Shown here: piece by piece, positions 15,995 through 24,689 of the stretch
How positions within the stretch are numbered: position 1 is the first letter of the stretch
Layout of the letters: each line of letters begins with the position of its first letter
DNA from: Candidatus Kurthia intestinigallinarum
GTDB taxonomy: Bacteria; Bacillota; Bacilli; Bacillales_A; Planococcaceae
Direction of reading: 5' to 3'
DNA: 64,000 nt
Assembly: GCF_003991225.1 (NCBI RefSeq)
Contig: NZ_JTFC01000012.1
Coordinates: 1-64,000 of the forward strand
Program-made: the position numbers and the translations under genes
The notes under the pieces: model-generated
Databases searched by the model: none
What the model was told of the DNA's origin: nothing
What the model saw: only the letters and a program-made list of their open reading frames with translations

Positions 15995-16447
15995 CTAATA
16001 CTGTCGTTTATTTCCCTTTTTCACAAAATCCCATTCTACTTCTACTTGATGACGCATTTTTTCAAGCATGTCTTGTAGTAATTGTTTTTCTTTTATCGTA
16101 AAGCCTTCTAATGCGACATCATCAGAATAATCATTTTCCCGCTTTAAATATGGATAAACCGCAGCACCTTTCTCTGTCACATACAACTTTTTAATTTTTT
16201 TATTTGTAGCATCATCACGTTTCTCTATGAACCCCTGTTGCTGAAGCTTTTGTACAGCACGCGCAGCTGTCGTACGGTCTACCATTAACATCTCTGCCAC
16301 TTTTTCTTGAATAATACCCGGATGTTCATAAATACGAATTAAATACAGATATTGACCCTTCGTCATATTTAATTCTTTAAATTCGATATTACTAATCGAA
16401 TCCAGCGCACGCGCAATCATCCCAATTTCCCGTAAAATCGTTGTCAT
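15995..16447 (-). CDS. MarR-family transcriptional regulator
   Basis: The ATG at 16447 has GTGAGGTG upstream. A GTG four codons earlier lies on top of that site. The 150-residue protein has the MarR winged helix: IIQEKVAEMLMVDRTTAARAVQKLQQQGFIEKRDDATNKK is helix-turn-helix plus wing. It precedes the paiA-like gene by 10 bp. A 13-bp inverted repeat overlaps its own promoter region (16463-16498), which suggests autorepression relieved by a ligand. The ligand is unknown. Regulation of polyamine acetylation is an inference from the operon. Confidence 0.9.
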   Translation of the reverse strand: MTTILREIGMIARALDSISNIEFKELNMTKGQYLYLIRIYEHPGIIQEKVAEMLMVDRTTAARAVQKLQQQGFIEKRDDATNKKIKKLYVTEKGAAVYPYLKRENDYSDDVALEGFTIKEKQLLQDMLEKMRHQVEVEWDFVKKGNKRQY

Positions 16448-16462
16448 ATTACACCTCACTTT

Positions 16463-16498
16463 GTTGTAAATACAACATTATTATATTGTATTTGCAAC
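16463..16498. promoter_or_regulatory. probable MarR operator
   Basis: GTTGTAAATACAA and TTGTATTTGCAAC form a 13-bp inverted repeat with one mismatch and a 10-nt spacer containing TTATTATA. It begins 15 bp upstream of the marR start codon. Confidence 0.7.
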
Positions 16499-16518
16499 AA
16501 AAAAAGCAATAAAAAAAA

Positions 16519-16542
16519 GCAGGGAAGCTGTCCCTACTTTTT
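16519..16542 (-). terminator. terminator of the catalase gene
   Basis: On the minus strand AAGTAGGGA pairs with TTCCCTGCTT, followed by a run of T, just after the catalase stop. Confidence 0.75.
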
Positions 16543-16550
16543 CTCTTAAG

Positions 16551-18545
16551 TTAGCCAATCGCGTATTCACGATCAAAATGACGATCTGTTGCGAGTGCAT
16601 CAATAAAGGCTTCTAATCCTTTCACAACGCCAGGTGCTTTACTATAAGCAACTTGAATAACATCCTCATCCGTATAGCCAATCGCTTTATAGTGATTGTA
16701 TACTTCATCAATAAATGTTTCGACTTTGCGTTGTGTTAACGCATCTTCAAACTTCGTCGCAACAATTAAACCATCATATAATACCGGAGAAGCTGTATCA
16801 AATGTATGGTCACTTATAACGTCTCCTAACGTTCCTTGTCGATCACTAACGATTTCGACGACAATACCCGCTGCTTCTAGTGCTTCAATAAGTGGCTTTG
16901 CTTCCTCCCCTTTTTGAATAATGACCGCAACTTTTTTCGTTTCTACAAAACGAATTGGATTCGTGTACATACTTACAGCTGGTGATTGCTTCGTTTCTGT
17001 CTCTTCTGGAATGGTCTCAATTGTCGCAGTAACGCCCACTTTTTCACCTAAAGTTTTTGCTAGGTCATGGCTAATATGTGCCACCATTTCTACAACCTGT
17101 TTACGCACATCCATACTTTGTACTTTCCCTACTTCAAAGCAGAATGCCTTCGTAATATGTTCTTTTTCTATTGGTGTCATACTATTCCAAAATAGACGTG
17201 CTTGAGAAAAGTGATCCTCAAAGCCTTGACTACGTGCACGAATTTTTCGACCATCTACTTTTTCTTGGTAATGCTCATATCCACCATTAGCACGTGGAAC
17301 AGGGTTTGGTGTATTATTTTGCAAACTGTTTTTGTGGTAACTTACTTGACCGCGGTTGATTGTTTGACGGTTATAGCCATCTCGTTGATTATTATGGAAT
17401 GGACAAACTGGTTTATTGATTGGAATCTCGTGGAAATTAGGACCACCAAGACGAATCAACTGCGTATCTGTATAAGAGAATAAACGACCTTGCAATAACG
17501 GATCATTTGAGAAGTCAATCCCTGGTACAACATGTCCTACATGGAAGGCCACTTGCTCTGTTTCTGCAAAGAAATTGTCCACATTACGATTAAGCGTCAT
17601 CTTTCCAAGCTTTCGAAGCGGAACTTGTTCCTCAGGCCAAATCTTCGTTGGATCTAAAATATCAAAATCAAATGCAAATTCTTGTTCTTCTGGAATCAGT
17701 TGCACCGCTAATTCATACTCTGGATAATTGCCCTGTTCAATAGCATCATATAAGTCTCGGCGATGGAAATCTGGATCTTTCCCGGCAATCTTTTGTGCCT
17801 CATCCCAAACAAATGAGTGAACACCAAGTACCGGTTTCCAGTGCAATTTAACGAAGTGTGCCACACCATCTTCATTGACAAAGCGATACGTATTGACACC
17901 AAAGCCCTCCATCATACGATAGCTTCGTGGAATGGAACGGTCTGACATATGCCACATCACCATATGCGCAGCTTCTTGGTTATTCGCTACAAAATCCCAG
18001 AATGTATCATGGGCACTTTGTGCTTGTGGTATTTCATTATGCGGCTCTGGCTTCACTGCATGGACAAAGTCTGGAAATTTAATAGCATCTTGAATAAAGA
18101 ATACCGGAATGTTATTACCGACTAGGTCATAATTTCCTTCCTCTGTGTAAAATTTCGTCGCAAAGCCACGTGCATCACGTACACTGTCAGCCGACCCACG
18201 AGAACCTGCCACTGTTGAAAAACGTACAAAAACAGGCGTTTGCTTTCCTTTTTCACTTAAAAACTTCGCCATCGTAATATCACTCGCATCCCCGTAGCTT
18301 TCAAAATAGCCATGTGCAGCTGTTCCGCGTGCATGGACGACGCGCTCTGGGATTCGCTCATGGTCAAAATGTGTCATTTTTTCACGAAAATGAAAATCCT
18401 CCATAATCGTCGGTCCACGATCTCCAACTTTTAATGAAAATTCATCTTCACTCATTTTCAAGCCCTGATTCGTTGTCAGCGCCTTATCTCGATCCTCTAC
18501 TGTATAGTCCTCTAATTGTTGTTTTTTCTTGTTCTCTTGCTCCAT
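16551..18545 (-). CDS. katE: large-subunit (clade 2) monofunctional haem catalase
   Basis: The catalase decomposes hydrogen peroxide. Starting at the ATG at 18545, 9 nt from AGGAGG (an ATG at 18551 is only 3 nt away), the protein has 664 residues. Distal His71 lies in RVVHARGTAAHG, Asn144 in DLVGNNIPVFF, and the haem-ligand Tyr358 in RLFSYTDTQ. The extra C-terminal domain (about 515-660, starting near KKVAVIIQKGEEA) is the flavodoxin/class-I-amidotransferase-like domain of clade 2 enzymes such as E. coli HPII and B. subtilis KatE. It is monocistronic with its own terminator. In bacilli such catalases serve general stress or stationary phase, but that is not shown here. Confidence 0.95.
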   Translation of the reverse strand: MEQENKKKQQLEDYTVEDRDKALTTNQGLKMSEDEFSLKVGDRGPTIMEDFHFREKMTHFDHERIPERVVHARGTAAHGYFESYGDASDITMAKFLSEKGKQTPVFVRFSTVAGSRGSADSVRDARGFATKFYTEEGNYDLVGNNIPVFFIQDAIKFPDFVHAVKPEPHNEIPQAQSAHDTFWDFVANNQEAAHMVMWHMSDRSIPRSYRMMEGFGVNTYRFVNEDGVAHFVKLHWKPVLGVHSFVWDEAQKIAGKDPDFHRRDLYDAIEQGNYPEYELAVQLIPEEQEFAFDFDILDPTKIWPEEQVPLRKLGKMTLNRNVDNFFAETEQVAFHVGHVVPGIDFSNDPLLQGRLFSYTDTQLIRLGGPNFHEIPINKPVCPFHNNQRDGYNRQTINRGQVSYHKNSLQNNTPNPVPRANGGYEHYQEKVDGRKIRARSQGFEDHFSQARLFWNSMTPIEKEHITKAFCFEVGKVQSMDVRKQVVEMVAHISHDLAKTLGEKVGVTATIETIPEETETKQSPAVSMYTNPIRFVETKKVAVIIQKGEEAKPLIEALEAAGIVVEIVSDRQGTLGDVISDHTFDTASPVLYDGLIVATKFEDALTQRKVETFIDEVYNHYKAIGYTDEDVIQVAYSKAPGVVKGLEAFIDALATDRHFDREYAIG

Positions 18546-18703
18546 GTTCATTTTCCTCCTTTGAATTAACAGGTTTTTGAATGAATCGGATGCATGTTTT
18601 TTTATTGGACACCCTTATGTAGTAGACTGCCCAATAAGATGAATTTCTAACAGGTAAAAAGGTTTAGTTTCTTAATTTCAAACGAAAGGACTAAAATAAT
18701 AAG

Positions 18704-19267
18704 CTAATTTATTTTTTTTAAACCTAAAATAATTTTAATAAAATAAGTAGCCGCCGTCTGGCCATCAATCTCCTGTGCTGTCAGCCATTGTTCCACCACA
18801 CCTAAAAATGCCGATGCAGCAAAAGCGGCCGTATAGGAAATGGGCACATTTTCAATTATTAACGCCTTTTTTTCAATAAATTGATTCATAAAAAAATCGC
18901 GTAGCTTCTTTGTAAATTCGACATCCTGAAGTAATAGTGTACGAAATACTTTTTGCTGTTCTTCAATGTACTGAAATACTCGTGTAGAAAATGGCGACAC
19001 GATGCCTTGTTTGGCTTCTGCTAAAATCGACGCTGGCTGAAGCGGCTTGATAGCTTTTTCTAAGCCCTCAATTAAACGTTTTTCAATTGTTTCTAGGATG
19101 GCGTACTTATCTACAAAATGGACATACACTGTACCACGGTTGACTTCTGCCTGGTCGGCAATTGTTTGAACCGATACTTTTGATAGTGGGCGTTGCTGTA
19201 ATAATGTAATCAGTGCATTCATAATTTTTTGCCTAGTTGCAGCATTCATTTCATTATAAATTGTCAT
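18704..19267 (-). CDS. TetR-family transcriptional regulator
   Basis: GGAGGG lies 4-5 nt before the ATG at 19267, which gives 187 residues. The N-terminal helix-turn-helix reads VSVQTIADQAEVNRGTVYVHFVDKYAILETI, typical of the TetR family. The C-terminal half is a helical ligand/dimer domain with SYTAAFAASAFLGVVEQWL. It diverges from the small membrane protein gene at 19367, which is the most likely target because the two share a 100-bp promoter region. Confidence 0.9.
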   Translation of the reverse strand: MTIYNEMNAATRQKIMNALITLLQQRPLSKVSVQTIADQAEVNRGTVYVHFVDKYAILETIEKRLIEGLEKAIKPLQPASILAEAKQGIVSPFSTRVFQYIEEQQKVFRTLLLQDVEFTKKLRDFFMNQFIEKKALIIENVPISYTAAFAASAFLGVVEQWLTAQEIDGQTAATYFIKIILGLKKIN

Positions 19268-19366
19268 AATACCCTCCAAACCATTCAACACTTTGTTAAA
19301 TAGTGATTATTGCTATAGTATACGTCGCATCTTATGATAGTTACATCATCTTAAAAGGAGTTCTGT

Positions 19367-19744
19367 ATGAAAAAAAGTACCATTTTTTTAACGATTGCTG
19401 CAGCAATTTTAGTCGTCTTGATTGGGAAAGCCTTTATTTTTAATGATGCAGTGAAATTTTATTTACTCATTTTCGTTGCGGTTGGACTAGGTCTCGCGCT
19501 TTTACGTCTTGGTGTGAACGGCGCCATTAAAAAAATGCGGGGTAAGCATATCGGCTTCAAAATTTTATTTTTCATTATATTATTAGGATTTGGATTACCA
19601 TTTCAAAATTGGTTCCGTAAGGATATTATTTTCGCAATGGATAGCTCATTTATCGTTCCTTGTATAATTACGACTGTTGCGAGCGTTATTTTTTTCACGA
19701 TTATTTATGGTCACGTATACGAAAAGGTTCGTGTACGTTTTTAA
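19367..19744 (+). CDS. small membrane protein, probably TetR-regulated
   Basis: The 125-residue protein has about four hydrophobic helices (residues 5-25, 30-47, 64-82, 95-117) and no recognisable transport motif. AAAGGAG precedes the ATG. Gene neighbourhood suggests control by the divergent TetR protein. No family can be named. Confidence 0.75.
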   Translation: MKKSTIFLTIAAAILVVLIGKAFIFNDAVKFYLLIFVAVGLGLALLRLGVNGAIKKMRGKHIGFKILFFIILLGFGLPFQNWFRKDIIFAMDSSFIVPCIITTVASVIFFTIIYGHVYEKVRVRF

Positions 19745-19748
19745 CATA

Positions 19749-19789
19749 AAAAGAGGGTGTCAGCCATTAAGGCAGCACCCTCTTTTTTA
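19749..19789. terminator. bidirectional terminator
   Basis: AAAGAGGGTG and CACCCTCTTT form the stem between the convergent membrane-protein and asp23-type genes. Confidence 0.88.
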
Positions 19790-19791
19790 TA

Positions 19792-20223
19792 TTACGCTAA
19801 CTTTCCAGTGTTTTTCTCTTTCGTAGTTGCTTGTTCATATTCCTTGGCACTCATAACGTCGCTAACATGCATATTTACTTCGACAACATGTATACCCGTC
19901 ATATAAGCTACTTGCTCCGTTACAAGATCAATTACTTTTTTGAAAATAGTTGGTGCACTTTGACCGTACTCTAAAATCACGTTTAAATTGACAATGGCTT
20001 GTTTTTCTCCAACCTCTGCCGACACACCTCGTGCCACATTGTTCGAGCTAAAGCGATCTGTAAAACCGCCTTTCATATCTAAAATGCCATTCATTTCACG
20101 TGCTGCTAACCCCGCAATTTTTGCAATAACACCATCATCAAATGTTAATGAATTTTCATGTTTCGGCTGTTCAAGTGCTTCATTTACTCCTGCTTGGTCA
20201 TTGTATACTTTTTCTTCATTCAT
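19792..20223 (-). CDS. asp23: Asp23/Gls24-family envelope stress response protein
   Basis: The 143-residue protein shows the Asp23 core: [29 protein letters not shown] near the N-terminus, followed by [20 protein letters not shown] and a Val-rich strand [12 protein letters not shown]. In staphylococci Asp23 forms filaments at the membrane and is tethered by AmaP, whose gene lies directly upstream here. The pair is therefore a complete envelope-stress module. AAAGGAG precedes the ATG. Expression in relatives depends on sigma B, but no SigB promoter was identified here. Confidence 0.93.
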   Translation of the reverse strand: MNEEKVYNDQAGVNEALEQPKHENSLTFDDGVIAKIAGLAAREMNGILDMKGGFTDRFSSNNVARGVSAEVGEKQAIVNLNVILEYGQSAPTIFKKVIDLVTEQVAYMTGIHVVEVNMHVSDVMSAKEYEQATTKEKNTGKLA

Positions 20224-20247
20224 TATAATCGACTCCTTTTTAGTAAA

Positions 20248-20781
20248 TTAAATCACACGACGGCGTAATTCTTTTTGATCAATCGGCTGAAATTTCAAAT
20301 GACGCACAGGCATCTCTGCAAACTGCTCAGTACTGGCTTTAATATCGCTATACATTTGTTCAAATAATACCTGTGTATCAGGGCGAGTTACGAACATATC
20401 AATCATAATATCGAGGTAGGAATCTTTTGAACGCTGATGTAATTTCACCGCAACAGTTGGCTGCCGTACATCATCATATTTTTCGATGGCCTGCTTCACA
20501 TGATTTTCAATCGTTTGTTTCGTAATATAGATGTCGCCATCCTCAAAGCGCTCATAAATACCACGTTTTTTATATGATGTAGAAAAGGCAAACAGAAGAA
20601 AAATAAGCGCAATGAAGACAATAAGCGCAGTCAAAATATAGAGCGTAGGCTCAAACCATTCATAACCGCTTAGTTGTCGCTGTATATCCGACAACTGGGG
20701 AATGTCAAACACCATCAACGCAAGCGCGCCTATGCCTAAAAAAACAATGAGCCCTATTAAAAAGCTAATAAGACGCTTCAA
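20248..20781 (-). CDS. amaP: alkaline shock response membrane anchor protein AmaP
   Basis: GGAGG lies 8 nt before a TTG at 20781, the best start. A GTG three codons upstream overlaps that site. The 177-residue protein has two hydrophobic helices near the N-terminus (residues about 5-26 and 43-66) and a cytoplasmic part with an Asp23-like fold (TVAVKLHQRSKDSYLDIMIDMF), ending in RRRVI. This matches AmaP, the membrane tether of Asp23. It lies 24 bp upstream of asp23 in one operon. Confidence 0.88.
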   Translation of the reverse strand: MKRLISFLIGLIVFLGIGALALMVFDIPQLSDIQRQLSGYEWFEPTLYILTALIVFIALIFLLFAFSTSYKKRGIYERFEDGDIYITKQTIENHVKQAIEKYDDVRQPTVAVKLHQRSKDSYLDIMIDMFVTRPDTQVLFEQMYSDIKASTEQFAEMPVRHLKFQPIDQKELRRRVI

Positions 20782-20961
20782 TTTATGCACCTCCTACTAT
20801 TATTTCTTTATTGTCATTCTTCCACTATTCCTCAAAAATAAACGCCTGATTCATTTGTAGTCATACATACCTAAAAGCCTAATAAGTCCCTTTCCCTAGC
20901 ATTTTTTCTGTTTGCAGCGGGAATAGATAACTATAACTTAAAATGAAAGGTGTGATTCACA

Positions 20962-21426
20962 ATGAAGAAATGGACAAAGCCATTCATTGCAACGATGATT
21001 GCGCTATCACTTATGACGGCTCCACTTGCAGCACATGCCTCACAACAACTCACAATCTATGCTCCAAATAAAATGGCGACGAAATTAGTCGTTGAGCATA
21101 AGTCGCCTTATAGCTACGCTAAAAATGGTTCAATGACAAAATTTTTAATGCATGAGCTACACTATACACATTATGTAAAAGGGTATGCTGTATCAAAATC
21201 AGAAAAAACGATTACGCTTAATTTCAAATCATCTCTAGCAACTAGCCAAGTCGTGCAAGGCTCTACTGGTGGCCAATTCTTCACGGATCGCATCGCTGTA
21301 ACATTCTTTAAAAACATGCCTAAATTACAAACAATTTATTTCCGTTTAGATGGTAAAAAAACGTCGCTCGATCATGTTAACTTTACGAGCATTCAACGTA
21401 GCAACTACAAAAAAATGTTGAAATAA
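20962..21426 (+). CDS. secreted protein of unknown function
   Basis: The 154-residue protein starts with a standard Sec signal peptide (MKKWTKPFIATMIALSLM, cleavage after AHA near residue 26). The mature region is Lys- and Thr-rich, about 128 residues, with ITLNFKSSLATSQVVQGSTGGQFF in the middle and a basic end KKMLK. It may be beta-rich. No cysteine, lipobox or sortase signal, so it is released to the medium or held by charge. It precedes the GTPase module by 100 bp, but functional linkage is not shown. Confidence 0.75.
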   Translation: MKKWTKPFIATMIALSLMTAPLAAHASQQLTIYAPNKMATKLVVEHKSPYSYAKNGSMTKFLMHELHYTHYVKGYAVSKSEKTITLNFKSSLATSQVVQGSTGGQFFTDRIAVTFFKNMPKLQTIYFRLDGKKTSLDHVNFTSIQRSNYKKMLK

Positions 21427-21528
21427 TATCAAACCCGAGGCGATTGTCTCGGTTTTTTTGTGTTCGATGGAACATTTTTTCGGGTATTCCGTATACTATA
21501 GTACATTCTAGAAAAAGATGGTGATGAC

Positions 21529-23403
21529 GTGGATTTAACACAGCTCAATATTTTATTATATAAACAACCTAGTACGCAGGATTTTACATTCCCCTTGACG
21601 CAAGTAGGCGATATTCCAATTATTAATAGCAATCACTCAGCAAATGTCATGCTCTATATTATGGATGCAAAAGGGCCAACTGCGGATGAATTGTTTACGA
21701 TTCAACAGGCGGCGAAAAAAATGCCGGTTGTTATTGCACTTCGTCATGTAGAGGGGCCCATTGATTTGGATATGACACTGCCACCGAATGTGACGTTAAC
21801 AAATGCAGATGATGTCATCATGTTAGAAGATGCATTATTTGAGGGCTATTTACGCGTCGTTCGCGCTTACTTCCGCGCGAAAATGATGCTGTATGCGAAA
21901 AAAGCATTGATTCCGTATAAGGAAAAAGTTGAAAAAATATGGCGCACGAAAAATGCACAGCAGCAGGCTGAGCAATTTACTGCACAATTTTTAACAAAGG
22001 ATTTGCCGCCTATTTTGCATCAGGTGGCTGAGGAACTCTTACTGCCATTATCACCTAAAATTGCTTTTTTCGAGGAGCGGCCTGAACAAAAGCTGTCACT
22101 AGATACATTTACATCAAATGTATCTGCATTCTTCAAACAGCTACGCGGTCCTATTGAAGAAGTCGAAGAAAAACCTGGGCGCTTCAAAACACTGATTGGC
22201 AAAACATCGAAAAAAGCACGTGCCATTGTCAATAAGTCGTCAATTCATGTAGCGGATGCCTTTGAACACTATATTTTAGAGCAGCTTCGCACAAATCGTG
22301 ATGTAGCAGATTTAGTCGAGAGCTATATTTCACAAGTGAAAGAGGCCATGCTACCAACACGTGCTCGCCAATCTGTAAATGTCGCGATTTTAGGGCAGAC
22401 AGGCGTTGGTAAATCGTCCCTTATCAACTATTTATTTCATGCGCCAAAACGTGCCACTGGTGCCGGAAAACCTGTGACCGAGCAAGGCTTTTTTGAGGAA
22501 AAGCTCGTATTAAATGGCATTCCGGTATCGCTAATTGATTCATGGGGCATTGAGCAGGGCAAAGACCAGGTATGGTTAGCAGACTTTAATCATTTCCTTG
22601 AGACACGCGGCTATAAAGCAGCCGTTGCAGAATGGGTGCATATCGCCATTTATTGTATTTCAGGCGCCTCTGCTCGCGTGCAGGATTTTGATTTAAAAGT
22701 AATTGATATGCTACGGGAGAAAAAAATCCATGTTATTGTGGCGCTAACAAAGGCTTCGCTCGTATCGCCGCAAGTCATCGCTGAGCTAACAGAGACCATA
22801 CACGATGCGACGCGTGAGGACGTTACCGTTATCCCAGTCAATAGTGTGGCACAAAAACTGATGACGGGCCAGGTCATTGAACAGCAGGGTCTTGAAGAGA
22901 TTACCGCACATATTCGTGTCAATTATTTAGAGATGCTAAATGAGCGACTACCAGAGCGTATTTTCTATTTAGCAAATCGTAAAGTGGCTGGTGAGTACCG
23001 CCGACGTATCGAGGAAAGTCCATCAAGTAAGGAAGCGGTTGCACTTGCGAAGCAGCTATCTGAGCGCTTTGTAAGCCAAGATTTAAATCTATTAATGGAG
23101 CGAGAGGTGCATGCCGCAATGACTACGTATGCAAGTACACTTGATGTGACTCGTCCGGCACGCCGTACAAATCGCACGAAACACGTCGATAATGAGTGGC
23201 GCATTGAGGCATTAGATGTGGCCTTTAGTAAATTAGAAGAGGCATTTCGTTCAACGATTCTAATGCAGGCCCCGCCACAAGTAGGACGCAAATTTCAAAA
23301 AGAAATGGAGCGGTATTTGACGGAAAATCGCGCTCGTATTGAAAATGAAACACGCCAAACTATTGCACGTGCAAGTGCCGCGATTGACAAGGAGGAATTA
23401 TAG
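21529..23403 (+). CDS. large GTPase with atypical G4 motif, first gene of a two-GTPase module
   Basis: The 624-residue protein starts at GTG. A central TRAFAC-type GTPase domain has GQTGVGKS (289-296, G1), Thr317 in GKPVTEQG (G2), DSWG (337-340, G3) and, where [NT]KxD is expected, TKAS (407-410), so guanine specificity is doubtful. The first 280 residues have a small alpha/beta-like segment (MLYIMDAKGPTADEL) and long helices. The last 200 residues are helical and rich in Arg/Glu, as in dynamin- or Era-like effector regions. No membrane segment is obvious. Its TAG stop abuts the ATG of the second GTPase gene, so the two are translationally coupled. Role unknown. Confidence 0.82.
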   Translation: MDLTQLNILLYKQPSTQDFTFPLTQVGDIPIINSNHSANVMLYIMDAKGPTADELFTIQQAAKKMPVVIALRHVEGPIDLDMTLPPNVTLTNADDVIMLEDALFEGYLRVVRAYFRAKMMLYAKKALIPYKEKVEKIWRTKNAQQQAEQFTAQFLTKDLPPILHQVAEELLLPLSPKIAFFEERPEQKLSLDTFTSNVSAFFKQLRGPIEEVEEKPGRFKTLIGKTSKKARAIVNKSSIHVADAFEHYILEQLRTNRDVADLVESYISQVKEAMLPTRARQSVNVAILGQTGVGKSSLINYLFHAPKRATGAGKPVTEQGFFEEKLVLNGIPVSLIDSWGIEQGKDQVWLADFNHFLETRGYKAAVAEWVHIAIYCISGASARVQDFDLKVIDMLREKKIHVIVALTKASLVSPQVIAELTETIHDATREDVTVIPVNSVAQKLMTGQVIEQQGLEEITAHIRVNYLEMLNERLPERIFYLANRKVAGEYRRRIEESPSSKEAVALAKQLSERFVSQDLNLLMEREVHAAMTTYASTLDVTRPARRTNRTKHVDNEWRIEALDVAFSKLEEAFRSTILMQAPPQVGRKFQKEMERYLTENRARIENETRQTIARASAAIDKEEL

Positions 23404-24516
23404 ATGACAAAGGAAGACTATCAGATGACCGAGCAAGTTGAAAAAGCGCTCGAAGTATTTTTAAAAGAGGATGGCAATGCCAATATTCTCGTTGTAGGCG
23501 CAACAGGTGTTGGTAAATCAGCACTTGTCAACAAAGTGTTTGATGTCGATTTTACAAAGGTCGGTAATGGAAAGCCTGTCACACAGGAAACAACGAAATA
23601 TTCGATTCCGAATATGCCGATCACCCTATTTGATACGAAAGGCTATGAACTCGCAACTGAGGAACATACTCGATTTTTAAATGAAATGCAGCTCTATATG
23701 GAAGATAGCAAAACCAAACCAGCGGACCAAATTCATATGGTGTGGTACTGCATTGCCGCACCAAATAGCCGCGTAACCGATATGGATATCGCGATGATTG
23801 AGCGCTTTATGAAAACGGGTAAGCCCCTTGCTGTTGTGCTAACAAAGGCTGATATGGCGGCTGAGGAAGATTTGCGTGCGATGATGGCCATTTTACAGCA
23901 GGCGAATATCCCTCATTTCTATGTCTCAACCGTATATGATGCAGGCGATAATTTCGAGCTTAGCAAGCTCATCACTTGGACATACGAGCAGATCGAGCCG
24001 TCTGTGAAATATGCATTCTTACGTGCTCAGCGTACGAATGTCGACCTTGTGAAAAAAGAAGTGAATAAAGCTATCCGTCAGCATGCGGCCGCTTCGTTTG
24101 CGGTCGGCTTTACGCCGATTCCATTTGCAGATGGTCCCCTTTTATTAGCGAACCAAAGCGCGATGATTGGTCGCATTATGAAGCAATATGGCTTAGATAG
24201 TGACTTCGAAAATATTTCGGTTATCGTCAGTGCGCTCGGTGCAGGAACACTTGTCAGCAATCTTGGACGCTACCTCGTAGCACAGCTTACAAAATTTATT
24301 CCAGGTGCAGGCTCGGTTATTAACGGCTCGGTTGCGACAGCAATTACCGTATCACTTGGCTTTACGGTATCCGAAATTTGCTACCGTATTGCGAAGAAAA
24401 ACATTCGTGGTGAGGACGTAACCGAGTTTATGACGGATCTATTAAAAAGTGATGAAGTGAAAAAAATGTTTGATGATTTCTTGAAAAAAGAAATGGATAA
24501 TCAAAAGAAAAAATAA
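23404..24516 (+). CDS. GTPase with DUF697-like C-terminal domain
   Basis: The 370-residue protein has a complete GTPase core: GATGVGKS (32-39), Thr60 in GKPVTQET, DTKG (77-80) and TKAD (147-150). From about residue 215, after a KKEVNKAIRQHAAA helix, comes AVGFTPIPFADGPLL, the signature of the DUF697 domain found in YcjF and related GTPases. It is followed by two hydrophobic Gly-rich helices (AGTLVSNLGRYLVAQL and ITVSLGFTVSEICYRI) and a Lys-rich tail. The hydrophobic part could insert into membrane. It starts on the base after the stop of the larger GTPase, with GGAGG inside that gene's end. Together they may be a membrane-associated stress or remodelling system, which is inference. Confidence 0.86.
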   Translation: MTKEDYQMTEQVEKALEVFLKEDGNANILVVGATGVGKSALVNKVFDVDFTKVGNGKPVTQETTKYSIPNMPITLFDTKGYELATEEHTRFLNEMQLYMEDSKTKPADQIHMVWYCIAAPNSRVTDMDIAMIERFMKTGKPLAVVLTKADMAAEEDLRAMMAILQQANIPHFYVSTVYDAGDNFELSKLITWTYEQIEPSVKYAFLRAQRTNVDLVKKEVNKAIRQHAAASFAVGFTPIPFADGPLLLANQSAMIGRIMKQYGLDSDFENISVIVSALGAGTLVSNLGRYLVAQLTKFIPGAGSVINGSVATAITVSLGFTVSEICYRIAKKNIRGEDVTEFMTDLLKSDEVKKMFDDFLKKEMDNQKKK

Positions 24517-24522
24517 AAATAC

Positions 24523-24556
24523 GCAGAAGCTTTCATCATAGGGCTTCTGCTTTTTT
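24523..24556 (+). terminator. terminator of the GTPase operon
   Basis: GCAGAAGC pairs with GCTTCTGC and is followed by TTTTTT. Confidence 0.8.
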
Positions 24557-24560
24557 ATAT

Positions 24561-24580
24561 TTGTATAATTTAATAAAATA
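24561..24580. repeat. TTATACAAT-type dispersed motif, site 1
   Basis: TTGTATAATTTAATAAAAT, the reverse form of the motif with its A/T-rich flank, just after a terminator. It is the leftmost clear copy. Confidence 0.55.
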
Positions 24581-24689
24581 ATAAAAAGTTATCATATCAA
24601 CATTTATCATCTATTATGCGCAGAATACCTTCTGTTCATTGAATGATTTTGCACCTTTTGGGTAAAGATAATGGAAGGAGGTTTTGCAA

